DNA of 64,000 bases from Metridium senile (lineage: Eukaryota > Cnidaria > Anthozoa > Actiniaria > Metridiidae), in assembly GCA_949775045.1 (NCBI GenBank), contig OX459100.1:7353462-7417461 (forward strand), read 5' to 3'. Both the position numbers and the translations under genes were made by a program. Below are positions 22,801 through 34,150 of the stretch, piece after piece. Below the pieces are notes generated by a model. It was not told the origin of the DNA, made no database searches, and worked only from the letters and a program-made list of their open reading frames with translations. Each line of letters opens with the position of its first letter. Position 1 is the stretch's first letter.

Positions 22801-23784
22801 GTTTTCAAACAATTTAGAGTTGATATTGCAGGACATGATATTTCGTAAAGTTTTGTCGCTGTTAATTGATATCAAATTACTGTAGATATATTTTGGTTGA
22901 AGTTATGTTTTGTTGAAGACCTCAGTTCCCATTGTAAAGTTGTTTATCTCTAGAATGCTGAATATTGAATCTCTCGGAAATTGAATGCTGAAAACGTATG
23001 TCATTTTTTCCTTAGTAGATGATAGATTTTCTGAACTGTTTTTTTTTTTTTGACAGTACTCAATAGAAGACATAAAAAAAAAGACTATTGAGGAGTCATT
23101 AAGTTGATAAATGTTTTTAGTATTTAAAAGTATTTTTTTCGGAAATTTATATGCCGGCAGTATTATATTTGTAGGAAATAATCTATGCAGCTTACATCAA
23201 TATTTACAATTAAAAGTCATTCAGATATTTAGTGTTTAAGTTAAAGGTTTAGGGAACTGGGTCTTCGCTTTGCTGGTGAAAAAACTTTCAATTGAATTGC
23301 AATCCTGCGATAGAGGCCGTTTTACCAGTTGCCAACAACACCGCACCCACAATGTTATCCCAGAAAAGGTTCAAGTTAGTCTTCCATGTCAGTTTGATAA
23401 TCACTTACATTAGAGAAGTCTGAATGAAGCATCACTTTAAGCCTATTGATTACCCAGCCCATCACCACCATACACACCAATAAATGGTGGGGCAGGATCA
23501 CTTAAGACTCACATTCACACTGACCCTCACCTTTTTTGGCTGACTTGGATGACAACAGAGTTCTCCCATGGAGTCTGCAGTGAGCAGAGGTTTGGCACCC
23601 ATACAGACAGTCTTCAGTATCAGGGCAGTCCTCATTTAGCTGGTCAAGGCCAAATGTTTAGGCTCTGTCAGGAACAGCAGGACCTACCATTTTTGGATCT
23701 TTTCTGGCCTGTTGTGGGGTGGCTTCTCTTCTGGTGCTGGTGGGACCTCGGTGGAGGTATACAAGTTTTATTTCCATTTTTCAA

Positions 23785-23985
23785 AAACAATAGATACAGG
23801 AGAGTGCCCACAACTTCACAGGGTTGGTGAAGTAACAAACCAATAGAAACCTTTCAAACCAGGAAATCTAAACCTGATTCAATGGTAGGACACTCTCCTG
23901 TATCTATTGTGGCTGGAGGACTGGTATTAAACTAAAGACCTTTATGGTCAGGATAGTCTATATGCAAGGTGAGCCAGTCCTCCAG
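23785..23985. repeat. two adjacent small inverted repeats
   Basis: ACAATAGATACAGGAGAGTG (about 23789) is inverted at about 23888-23908. Immediately after, CTGGAGGACTGG (about 23913) is inverted at about 23975-23986. Both look like minimal MITEs or hairpin remnants. Confidence 0.6.
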
Positions 23986-24310
23986 CAAAAAAATATCATG
24001 CTAAACTAAAGCTACAGTCTTGGATGGGTCTTCTCTCTTCTGTGACAACTATTTGATCTGCAAAAAGAAATAATAAAAATATATTAGCATACATACAACG
24101 CATTGAGACTTTTTCAAATAAAACAAATTATCAAAATGTCAGCCATACATCCATGAATCAAAAATGTGGATTATCACTGGATCAGAACTGTAAAAACAGC
24201 AACAACAAATCCTTGTGTTATATTTTGTTGTGACCAATTTCAAATCAACTATATGCCAGCAGTCAATCAACAAACCAATGCAGAATAGAGATATGACCTG
24301 GAGCAAGTTA

Positions 24311-26792
24311 CAGTGAGGACACTCGAACCATGAACACTTTGAGTTTTTTGTACCTTTTTTAACTCACATCCCATGAGCCAATAGATTAGAAATAAGATTT
24401 ATTATGAACACTTAGTGTTATTTGAACTCACTGCTTCATTTTAAGAGGTTTTGAAGCAGTAGAAGGTTCAGAAAATAATAACATGAAAAATGTCAAGAAC
24501 AGGATCCCATTTAAATCTGTACTTTCCCATTTAAGGTGGATCACTATAGTTTTCGGAAAGCCACACATGGCCGTTTTAAACGTCGTTTTGACAAACTTTC
24601 CAATTTTCGATTGACTTGAAACTTTTACAGATTATCAGTCTTAGACTGAAATTTAAAGCAATATACTTTGTTTTTAGATTTGTATTTTAACTAAGCAGCG
24701 ATATACAGGAAAAACGGAAATCAGTTGCGCTTGAATTGTAGACGAACGTGATGAGATCTCGAAAAGCGGCTACCACCACAGTAAACTACAACACTAGGCA
24801 CCCAAAATATCAAAGAATTAAAGAAATCTGTATGTTTGATTTCGAGAAAATTACAGATATATTTTGTACTTTGTAGTTTTGAGTGTTAGAAGGAATCACT
24901 CAAATATGTGTGGCAATGTGACTTACAACTGACTGAACAAATAGCGCTCAAAACCCGTCAAAACCTTCCCTGTACATATATGTCTTTAGTTACTAAGTTT
25001 GAGACAATAAATCGTTCTCAGTATTGAGAAATTGTTTTTTTTTCTTAGAAATGTTAGAGCTTGACTTCAAGCGAAAACACATCACTGTTGCGCTTTTCTA
25101 GAAATATTCAAAACTGCCATTTACATTTTTCTGTAAAATTCACAAACTCTTCTCCAAAGTACTAGAAATGCTATACTGAAGTTTCATAATAATTGAGGCA
25201 TTTAAACGTGGTAAAAAAACTAAACTTGGATATCTTAACGAAGTCGACCCGTTCGGATGTTCACGGCCGCTAATGATGCAAATCTGCGTTACATGCTGGA
25301 GTCACGACGCAATACACCGTGACGGTTTTGGTTGAGTTATTACTTCATAAAAGAAAGAGCCAGGGAAGGGAGGGGAGGGCTGGAGCTGAGTTGGTTTACC
25401 CTCATAGAAATAAATGGGAAAAAAGCAACGAATTAAGATGATTAATTTTGTTTTTAATGCTTCTTTCTTCTTAAGATATTTGAATTACGTGGCAATCAAA
25501 AAAACTAATCTTCAGTTAATTTGTACAATGCCTGTACTAAATCCACAAAACATATATATTTCGCTAATTTCTTCATTCCATTGTTCTTTTGTTAGTTGTG
25601 ACTTTTTATTCGCAGGTATTTTGAGAGAAAAGGTAACTAATTTGCAATTCATTTCACAAATTCAACTGGCACAAAGGAATGTATCACTACATGCAGTCAG
25701 ATGTAATCAAAAGAACAATGGAATGAAGCAATTAGCGAAATTTATTTTTATTGCCGGAAGTAATAACTCAACCAAAACCGTCACGGTGTATTGCTTCGTG
25801 ACTCCAGAATGTAACGCAGATTTGCATCATTAGCGGCCGTGAACAGCCGAACGAGTCGGCTTCGTTAAGATATCCAAGTTTAATTTTTTTACCACGTTTA
25901 AATGCCTCATTTGAAATGAAGCTTCAGGATAACATTTCTAGTACTTTGGAGAAGAGTTTGTGAATTTTACAGAAAAATGTAAATGGCAGTTTTGAATATT
26001 TCTAGAAAAGCGCAACAGTGATGTGTTTTCGCTTGAAGTCAAGCTCTAACATCTCTAAGGAAAAATATAATTTCTCAATGAACGATTTATTGTCTCAAAC
26101 TTAGTAACTAAAGACATATATGTACAGGGAAGGTGTTGACGGTTTTTGAGCGCTATTTGTTCAGTTATTGTAAGTCACATTGCCACACATTGAGTGATTC
26201 CTTCTAACACTCAAAACTACAAAGTACAAAATATATCTGTAATTTTATCTGTAATACAGATTTCTCTAACTTTTTAATATTTTGGATGCCTAGTGTTGTA
26301 GTTTACAGTGGTGGTAGCCGCTTTTCGAGATCTCATCGCGTTCGTCTACAATTTAAGCGCAACTGATTTCCGTTTTTCCTGTATATCGCTGCTATAAAAA
26401 TACAAATCTAAAAACAAAGTATATTGTTTTAAATTTCAGTCTAAGACTAATAATCTGTAAAAGTTTCAGGTCAATCGAAAATTGGGAAGTTTGTCAAAAC
26501 GATGTTTATAACGGCCTGGTGTGGCTTTTCAAAAACTATAGTGATCCACCTTAAATCTGTACTTATGCAAATTTTGTTGATGTGTGCTAAACACACAGAT
26601 CAACCAATCAGAGAAGTTCAGAAATAAAATGAAGCAGTGAGTTCAAATACACTAAAACAGGCTCCCATTTAAATCTGTACTTTCCCATTTATGCAAATTG
26701 TGTTGTTTATTAAGAGGTTTTGAAGCAGTAGAAGGTTCAGAAAATAATAACATGAAAAATGTAAAGTGTTCACGGTTCAAGTATCCTCACTG
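24311..26792. mobile_element. CAGTGAGGAC-family MITE split by nested insertions
   Basis: Its TA-flanked ends (CAGTGAGGACACTCGAACCA at the left; complement at 26770-26792) match the intact 6056-6267 copy. The body is interrupted by the 24535-26550 palindrome and by a second unrelated repeat with CCCATTTAAATCTGTACTTT that appears on both sides (about 24505 and 26665). Confidence 0.75.
24535..26550. mobile_element. 2.0-kb near-complete palindrome with TTAA target duplications
   Basis: The ends GGTGGATCACTATAG and complement are bordered by TTAA at 24531-24534 and 26551-26554. Inverted arms of about 800 bp run inward (matching words include GCGCTTTTCTAGAAATATTC and AACTCAACCAAAACCGTCAC), and even the centre (25562-25590 against 25708-25738) is inverted. 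A 139-codon open frame in the centre (25414-25833) crosses the symmetric parts and has no recognisable domain. The structure fits a long-TIR non-autonomous TTAA-type transposon. Confidence 0.75.
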
Positions 26793-26847
26793 TAATGGCT
26801 TTGTGATTGTTATATGGGATATAACAACTACAGTAAAATGGCATTAC

Positions 26848-27160
26848 CAGAGCTGTCAACTCTCCCGGATAATCCGGGAGTCTCCAGATTTTGGACTGTT
26901 TCTCCCTGTCTCAAGATTACGGCCTAAAATCTCCCGGATAATCAATAAAATTCTCAAGATTTTGGACCATATCTCCCGGCTCCAACGATTTCGGAGGCAA
27001 ATCTCCCGGATAATCGGTAAAATCGATTAATTTGATTTAAGATTATGTGTAAGGAGGTTTTTTTTTGGTTTGGAACTTTTAAGAAGACAAACAAAATGGC
27101 GGACGTTTTCATAATTATCCCGAACTCAAGATTTGAATTCCTCCAGGGTTGACAGCTCTG
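26848..27160. mobile_element. hAT-like MITE
   Basis: The inverted ends CAGAGCTGTCAAC with subterminal CTCCCGGATAATC repeats resemble widespread hAT-type MITEs. The flanks share CATTAC (26842-26847 and 27161-27166). hAT normally makes 8-bp duplications, so the superfamily call is tentative. Confidence 0.55.
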
Positions 27161-27704
27161 CATTACTATCCCATGGAAAGGCCTTTGTGGGACTTAACTT
27201 GTGAGTTAATAGTACTAGGTCTATAATAGTGAGTAGTTGATTCATGGTTGTATGGCAAAATGTCCCGAGGGGGGAGGGGGAACTCAGGTGTAAAAGTATC
27301 AAGTATGCTTGTTGGAAAATTTCAAAAACACCCCTAATAATAAAAGATACCGGAAGTCTTTTAAAAAGGACATGGCACAAAAGATTTTTTAGCCCCTTCG
27401 AGAATCACCACACAAAAACAAAACACAAACATAGCATGGAAAACAATGAGAATTTCCACTTTTGATACCCAAAAGGAAACCAAGAAATGACAAAATTTCA
27501 TTTTTTAACACCCTGAAAGATACCAATTCGCTGTTTTTTATCCCTAAGAGATACCACTAGCATACACAATACTTTCTCCCCCAGAGTCCCCTCCTGGCAA
27601 GGTGTATCATTGACAATGCTCTTACCATGTTGTCACTTTCAATAGGCCTTGCAAGCTTGACCGACACCAAAGGCTTTTGGAATCAAATTGTCAAGCTGTT
27701 GAAA

Positions 27705-28035
27705 AGAAACAAAGAGATATCTAATAAATATTATAACTAAAATAAATTATTTAGGTACTATGTTTGGATCATTGGAGCGAAGTAATGTTTGAAGTATTGA
27801 CCTCCCATCCCTACTCTCCTTAGTAGTTTCCCCCATCCCACCCCCACACAGTACAACTACCCATCCCTTCCCCACAGCAACAAAATCACTTCATTTGAGT
27901 CTATTGAGATCAAAGTAGAATAGTTTTAGATTTCCTTCTGTCAATACATACCTAATTGCCATAAATGGCATATCCATTATTAGTAACGTGTATTGTAGTC
28001 TTTGATAGACTAGCAGGAATACCATTCACTGGTCA
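27705..28035. other. AT-rich spacer, no gene seen
   Basis: Contains a C-rich stretch with CCCCCATCCCACCCCC (about 27830-27845) and otherwise unremarkable DNA. Confidence 0.4.
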
Positions 28036-28200
28036 TCATCATGGTACAACTGTACTTTGGATGTGTCTTGGATAAACTGAGTTCTGCTGGCTAGAGAAAG
28101 GTTCCCTGTCCAACAGAGACTGCTGTTTAACGCTCTGTGACACTTCCCATGCCTGTTTGAGATGATTTTTCAACACCATTCTTGATCTATGTCTTGAAAT

Positions 28201-29669
28201 CTGAAAGAAAAATTGAGGACATAAGTTTTGAAGACTCGCTATCGTAGACGGCGAAGGGGCATCAACTATAATCACAACATCAATAAGGGCAAGAAAATAC
28301 GGCACAATTCGAACTGTTAACAATAATATATCTCTAATAACAGGTTTGTATTCTGATCAGAAGTTATTTAGGCATGTTTACAAACCTTTTGGTTTCAAAT
28401 GCACATTTTATAACTGTATGTATTGCTACACTTGGTTGCGCTAACAGTGTTCTCGATAGAGCTACACGGTGCGTGTCAACCACCAACTAAAAACTGCCCA
28501 GAAAACACAAAATTAACTCAATTTTACCTGTTTTAGGCACGGCAAAGCATTTATAAGCCCTTTAAGGCGACCATGATGTAAATTTAAGTTGATATTCTCG
28601 TAGAAATAAAGAGAAAACAGCCCTTTTCTATAGACATTTCTTTGCATCCATGTTCGTTTTGCATGTGTCGGAAGACTGGCACTAGCTTATTTTTGGACGA
28701 AAAAGACTGGAACGAGCTAGTTAATATGCACGTTCTAGAATAACTGTAAGTATTTTATTTTCAAAACAATTTGAAAAAAGTGACAATTCATTTATATTTT
28801 GAAAATAAAAATGTTATTGGTAGCTCGTATACACTAGTGTATTTAGCTTTCATTTGCATATACTAATATATTGATCAATCGTATGTTTTGATCCGTTCAT
28901 TTAATAATATTTCAGTTGCGTATTTATTAACTCAACATATGATTGTATGCGATGTAGGGGCGTTTTTTATATCTTTTTTTTATTGATTACCATCATCATC
29001 ATTATTTAATTTTATTAATTATTGTTACTAATTGTTACAATAAATTTTATGATTATAAGAATTTTTTTTTATTTTCTAAAATATTACGTTTCATCATTAT
29101 CATCATCATCATCAAAAAAATCAATATCATCTGTATCATCATGATAATCTTCTGGTCTTATGTGACAACCACTTCAAGGGGGATACTTTAGCCTACCCAG
29201 CATGTATTGCAAAGAGGTTTCAAAAAAGGGGAAATTCAGATTTCTGAAAATCATACAACAGTATACACCCTACACCCAAATATTGTTTAAAATAAAACTG
29301 GAGAACATTTTCAAGAGAAAAATAGTTTATTTGTTTATTGTATTATTAATTTTATTACCTTACCACCCAGTACATCGATCCTTAATTTCCTATACACTCA
29401 GATTTCACAACTGCTTGTTGTTCACTTTCGTCAATCAAAATGATATAGCCTTTGATGTTTTGACGGCAGTTGAACAACCATCAAGTTGTAATAACTGATT
29501 TTGCAGAAAATTAAGAATAACTGAAAAAACAAATGATTTATAAGTATGAATTTTCTGTTTCATTGCTGTGACAAATTAATCTGTCATAGAAGTTTTCTGT
29601 CTATCAGGCATATCAAAAACTTGAATGTGTTGTCATATTTCTACTTGAAGACCAAGTTGGACAACAGTA
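28201..29669. other. AT-rich spacer with ATC-repeat patches
   Basis: Trinucleotide ATC runs occur at about 28990-29005 and 29093-29115. No coding region with recognisable similarity is seen. Confidence 0.5.
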
Positions 29670-29854
29670 AGGGGCCGACCATTAAACTTTTGAGGGGTGG
29701 GGGGGGGGGGGGGGGGTGATTTGGTCTGTGCACGAATTTTTTTTTAGCCAGCTGGAATGCGCACGGAATTTATTTGATAGAAATGCAAAGATTTGAGTGG
29801 AAATTTTGGCTAAATCACCCCCCCCCCCCCTCAAAAGTTAAATGGTCGGCTCCT
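29670..29854. mobile_element. foldback MITE with paired G and C tracts
   Basis: The ends GGGGCCGACCATTAAACTTT and complement enclose, on the inside, a G tract (about 29697-29717) on the left and a C tract (about 29818-29830) on the right. GTGATTT / AAATCAC lies further in. It has the same architecture as the 2227-2504 element but different terminal sequence. Confidence 0.7.
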
Positions 29855-30423
29855 AATGAACAGTGGCAACATGACAATTGAATAAAACTAACTGTTAAAG
29901 TAATGCCAATGGATCTAGGAAAATGACATCAATGAAGTGTCAGTACTATAAACCAATCTCCAAAGCAGCTCCTCATATGCAAACACCTGGCATATAAACC
30001 AGAGCACCACAAGTCAGAGGTCTGATAGGCATTTGCACACTTATTAGCTGCTTTGTGAGAAAGGTCTACACTATAAAAGATGATACTGACATTTTGAATG
30101 ATAATATTCTGACAAATACCCTGGATACCAGAGGTTTGAAAAGTTCAACACTGTACAGCTATCTTTTGTTCAGCAGCATGGTGAAAAGTTGAGCAAATTG
30201 AATTCAAGTGGCTGGACACTCTGACACTGGTTGCTGTGCAACTCATGTTTATACTGCCTAAGAAAGGCAGTCCAAGGTGTCCAAGGTATATGACAGAGTA
30301 AATCATCAGTAGCCTTAATATAGTTTCATCATTAGCACTCTTCACTGCATCAATATAACACTGGTGACTAATACTGTTCATTTAAGTATTTTGTATCAAC
30401 CATAAAAATACTGGAATAAAATT
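29855..30423. other. 3' flank of M20 copy 1
   Basis: The part at about 30340-30423 (CACTCTTCACTGCATCAATA, ATAAAAATACTGGAATAAAA) is shared with the corresponding positions of copies 2 and 3 (34222-34306 and 47920-48003), so it belongs to the duplicated unit. No separate gene is seen. Confidence 0.6.
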
Positions 30424-33400
30424 TCATGCCTTGACAGCTGGTTTGTGGTGCATTTTATTAAACTCATTCTTCACTTGTTTCCTTAGTTCTTCACTACAAT
30501 ATAGATCAATAGCTGTCATAGCCATTGCTTTAGATGCTAACAAAGTCTTGACATGAGCAATGTCAGTCCCTGCAGCTGCTGTGAATCCATATGAATGATT
30601 GACAGCCATGCTATCTATGCTATACACTGGGTGGATGGACGGCATGACATGCGATATGTTTCCCATGTCTGTAGAGCCCAGGACTTTCTGCTTCTGTTCT
30701 TCCAGAGGAGGAAACTGGACACCCAGGCTTTCAGCATTGGATTGGTACAAACTGGCCATTGTAGGGTTGGACGCCATGTTGGAGTAGTAGACAGAGTCAA
30801 ATGATAGATCAACTGTACAACCTTATTGATAAGAAAACAAGACATTAGTTTATGAATAGACAATGAGTCCACAATCATGGAAAGGTGGATAGTAAGTTGA
30901 TGAAGATGATGACAATGATGACGATAATAATGATGACGATAACAATAATTAGAACGAAAATGCAAATGACAATGAGGATAATGATTATGTTAATAAAAAT
31001 GATGATGATGATAATAATAATAATAATGATGATGATGGTTATGATAATAAATTATAGTAATGCAATGTATTTAATATGATGAGGTGCTCAAATTGCTCAC
31101 ATTTCACATCTGTCTCAATCTATGTTAACTTTCTCTGCCATTTAAGTAAAATATGAAAGAACTAACGTTGGAGTTTCATAAGTATTATTAATACAATATT
31201 TGTGCTTCATCTGTATGAGATATACAGTGGCTCTCCTTTGCCTCTCCACTGTATATCTCATACAGATAAGCCACTCATATTGTATATCACACTTAATCAT
31301 GTTTGCTGTGTTGGCCATGTTAGCCATCTTACCTTTCTTGCACTATTAGCCAGTCACTATGTATGATATATATATTTTTACATGTTGCTAGATAACAAAA
31401 AATCTTATAAAACTTTTTCTATTCTAAAACATGATGGGTAAACTCTGGGGCTGGTTGTGCGAAGCCTGAATAGCGCTATCCACCAGATAAACCCCTATCT
31501 ACCGGATAAAACCTATACAAATTATATACACTGGACAACTCTTATGCGGTGGTGCTATTCAGGTTTCGTACAACCGGAACCTGATATTTAAGTATTTATT
31601 GACTGACCTGCTGTCTTTGCTGCTCCTTCAAAACAGTCAATAAGCTTCCCCTTTAGATGGTCCATTTCATCATCGGATGGAGCTCTATAATAATACTCTA
31701 ATATTGCCCTATCAGGGATAATGTTGGGTTTGACACCGCCATCTTTAAACACTCCATGTACCCTCCAATTCGGCTTCATCTGTTGCCGCAACATACTGAT
31801 ACTGTTGTATGCAGAAACAGCAGCATCAAGAGCATTAATGCCCTCCCAGGGAAATGCCGCAGCATGCGATGATTCTCCCTTGAAGGTAGCAACAACAGTA
31901 TCCCGGGCCAAGACTAGTGGTAGAGTAGAGTCCACAGGTGTTGGATGGACCATCATGCAGTAATCAATATCTTTGAAGCATCCTTTGTCATTCATTAGCA
32001 CCTTGCCCCCACCACCTTCCTCTGCTGGAGTACCCAAGATTACTACTTTACCAAGCTTGTTTCCAGTGGATTCTAGGGCTGCTCTGATTCCTGTTAGAAA
32101 TACAGTAAAATGATATATGAATAATACACAATTAAAAAACTTATGAATAATTAATGAGACATTTTCAAAAGAAACCATGACCATGACGAGTGTCCTGATT
32201 TGCATAAGTTTTAACTTGTAATTTCACGGCAAAATTTCTTTTAATCTTGAAAAGTTTGGTAAACTATGAAAGAGCTAATCTACAATCACGTGCAAAATTG
32301 TTGGGACATTATCACTTTTTTATGAGTGTTTTCGATTTCGTTAAAAAAAATATACAAAATCTATCAATTTGATTTGCAAACCCCCTTCCCCCCTAAGCAA
32401 TGTTGATTGGTCTTTCAAATGACAACTGTTTCACATTCCCACAATTCAACATTGAAACGGAGGAGAGGGGGGAACGGAAAAATGATGTTGAAATATTTTT
32501 CATGTTAAAACCAGATAATGTCCTAAGGTATTTTGAACATGATTGTAGATGGCTTGCGATTGTATCTGCCAATACAAACACGGCCGTGAATGTTTTGAAC
32601 ATTACATACATAAATGAATGAATGGATGAACAAATAAATGAATTGATTGATAAATAAATGAAAATATTAATTGGTGAACAAAAAAATAAATGCATGGAAA
32701 AAATGAAGGGATAGATGAATCAATCAATCAATGAATAGATGGGTGAATAAATGTATGGATGCATGGTTAAGTGAATGAATAATTGAATGAATGTATAAAT
32801 AAATGTATGGATGAATGAGTGAGTGAATGGATTGATGAATAAATTAATGGTTGGCAGAATGGATCAGTGAATAATTAGATGGATGGATAAATAAATCAAT
32901 TAATAGATTTGAATCTATTGTTGGGTACATCAATCTATAAAACTGAAGTAATCAAGGCCAGCTAACACACCATATAAAAAAGTTCAAAACTAAACGTTTT
33001 TATTAAATATAATCTATATAGATTGCCCTTTCAGTTGTTATTGAAATCTTGTAACTGTGAAATGAACGTCTGAAAATGATAAGCTATGATGAGTCTGTGC
33101 AAAATCCAATTAGTTTTCGACAACGATTGTTAAACGATAAATGATGATCATGCAAATAATTATTATATTGAGCAAGAAACAAACAAAACCGAATGTACTC
33201 TGACTTATTATTTTACAGACGTACACAAGTGATCGAGTTGCGATTCATGAAAGACACGTTGACATTTTCCAGTCGCTAAATTGTTAAGACTATTATTATT
33301 ACTGCACTTACCTAATCCTGCAGCTACTCCTGATTCAGCGATCAGATTATGTCCACAGGCATGACCAACTTCTGGCAGTGCATCGTATTCAGAAATCACT

Positions 33401-33639
33401 CCAATACACGGACCATCGTTACCTCCACTACTCGCTCGAAATGCTGTCTCCAGTGTGCAATTCTTGGTCACCTGAAAGTTTTGAGCTTCCAGAAAATCTG
33501 TTAGCACTTGATGGGCTAGTTTCTCCTCGAATAGTAGCTCTGGTTTCTCCCATATCTTTCTGTTGATCTCTTTGAGTTGATCAGCGTGTTTATCTATAGT
33601 TTCACAGGCTATTTTCTTAAGTTGTGTGACGTCCGCCAT
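30424..33639 (-). CDS. PM20D2: M20 dipeptidase, PM20D2-like, tandem copy 1 (intact)
   Basis: M20 metallopeptidase of the PM20D2 (ACY1L2) type, which in vertebrates hydrolyses dipeptides such as beta-alanyl-lysine. Exons (minus): 33312-33639, 31608-32090 and 30424-30821, all GT-AG, joining to 402 aa. Visible motifs: EYDALPEVGHACGHN (residues 84-98; metal ligands C95/H97), GTPAEEGGGGK (E133 predicted general base, E134 metal ligand), MMVHP (H158), SSHAAAFPWEGINAL of the lid/dimerisation domain, GSTDMGNIS and PSIHP near residue 334. No signal peptide or membrane segment, so probably cytosolic. It is the first of three same-strand copies and shares its ~200-bp upstream region with the others. Intron 1 carries degenerate TGAA/TGGA repeats; intron 2 carries ATG repeats, a 22-bp hairpin and a MITE. 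Confidence 0.9.
30890..31060. repeat. degenerate GATGATAAT repeats, M20 intron 2
   Basis: Imperfect ATG/ATA trinucleotide DNA. Equivalent tracts sit at about 43145-43330 (copy 2) and 48480-48700 (copy 3), so it predates the duplications and has drifted in length. Confidence 0.8.
31209..31267. repeat. perfect 22-bp hairpin with a pyrimidine loop
   Basis: Arms at 31209-31230 and 31246-31267 are exact complements (core CTGTATGAGATATACAGTGG). The 15-base loop is CTCTCCTTTGCCTCT. The matching place in copy 2 (about 45070-45125) keeps the loop but has mismatched arms. It could be a MITE remnant or a structured RNA; no evidence decides. Confidence 0.6.
31449..31577. mobile_element. small MITE shared by M20 copies 1 and 2
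   Basis: Inverted ends GGTTGTGCGAAGCCTGAATA and complement-like TATTCAGG..CGTACAACC enclose about 60 bp. The same insertion is at about 45310-45440 in copy 2 but absent from copy 3, so it arose before copies 1 and 2 separated. Confidence 0.65.
32600..32930. repeat. degenerate tetranucleotide repeats, M20 intron 1
   Basis: TGAA/TGGA/TAAA-type repeats, with homologous tracts at about 45985-46290 (copy 2) and 50668-50900 (copy 3). Their open frames are artefacts of low complexity. Confidence 0.85.
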
Positions 33640-33850
33640 CTTTGCTGCTTCTCCCTCAGGTGATCACGAGTTGCGCAACACAGGAATCCCACTTATTCTG
33701 TCACGCAACTTCTCGTGACAATAAACTTTAACAACTTTAATTAAGAAATGGGATTGTGGTAAAGAAAAAGGATAATTATTAAACACAGCTACAAAGAACA
33801 ACTCTTTAGACTTAGACTCCCCTCCCCTCACAGCCAACTCCAAAAAAACT
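33640..33850 (-). promoter_or_regulatory. conserved upstream region of M20 copy 1
   Basis: About 200 bp directly upstream of the start codon are shared with copies 2 (47026-47230) and 3 (57868-58080), and again at 58085-58262. Common words: GTCACGCAACTTCT followed by CGTGAC (a hairpin-like pair), TAAGAAATGGGATTGTGG and ACACAGCTACAAAGAAC. This is where the promoter and 5' UTR should lie. No TATA box at a clear distance was identified. Confidence 0.5.
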
Positions 33851-33949
33851 TCCCTCTTCCCCCCTAAAAAACAATAAAATGATCAAACAAAACAACTTTA
33901 TACATTACTAATTTTTATTAAGAAAAATATTTACACCATAATATTACAT

Positions 33950-34150
33950 CGGATGGAATTCTAGCCGCAAGAGAATTAGGAGAGGATTAACGGACAAGCA
34001 GGGAATGAGGCGAGTTGGTCTCTCCCCCCTCGCTATAATCCTCTCCTCATATTCTCTCAGCCAGAATTTTGTTTGATCGAACTTCAATTAACACGCTTCT
34101 TCTGAGTTTTCTCGTAAAAGTAGGGACTGTTTTGAGGACTACCTCTTCCC
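33950..34150. mobile_element. MITE in the spacer between M20 copies 1 and 2
   Basis: Inverted words GGAATTCTAGCCGC...GAATTTTGTTTGATC and GAGAGGATTA...TAATCCTCTC with AAAAGTAGGGACT at the right end. A better copy lies at about 47605-47832 with both ends (AGTCCCTACTTTTACG and complement). Confidence 0.6.

Larger units (their letters stand above)
20571..23760. mobile_element. 3.2-kb long-TIR element carrying a minisatellite
   Basis: Left (20571 to about 20960) and right (about 23370 to 23760) ends are inverted, diverged copies of roughly 390 bp. The outermost words are ATACCTCCCC...GGAGGTAT. Matching inner words include GGACTGCCCTGATACTGAAG-type and CACTGCAGACTCCATGGG. The interior has no transposase; it holds a 46-bp minisatellite (21030-22135), a duplicated 130-bp segment (22535-22800) and a second inverted pair (TTTTTTCACCAGCAAAG at about 22300, its complement near 23265). 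A non-autonomous foldback transposon is the simplest reading. Confidence 0.7.
24003..28200 (-). other. scattered exon-like pieces, possible unrecognised minus-strand gene
   Basis: Three pieces have convincing acceptors on the minus strand. An exon at 28039-28200 follows TTTTTCTTTCAG and reads 53 codons (ISRHRSRMVLKNHLKQAWEV at its start) to a stop. A short exon near 27632-27704 follows TTTCTTTTCAACAG and ends at a GTAAGA donor. A piece ending near 24058 follows TTTTTGCAG. Reading frames do not join cleanly into one protein, no family is recognised, and TE insertions lie between. Treat as a weak hint of a gene interrupted or decayed by transposons. Confidence 0.2.

Noticed and set aside
23549..23830. 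93-codon open frame as a gene
   Set aside because: It falls in the right TIR of the 20571-23760 element and its inverted counterpart on the left is not open.
25414..25833. 139-codon open frame as a transposase
   Set aside because: It lies across the inverted centre of the palindrome, shows no DDE motif or known domain, and is likely fortuitous.
30599..30804. Plus-strand frames opposite M20 exons (also 31721-31963, 33378-33566 and their paralogous positions)
   Set aside because: They are antisense shadows of the conserved M20 exons.
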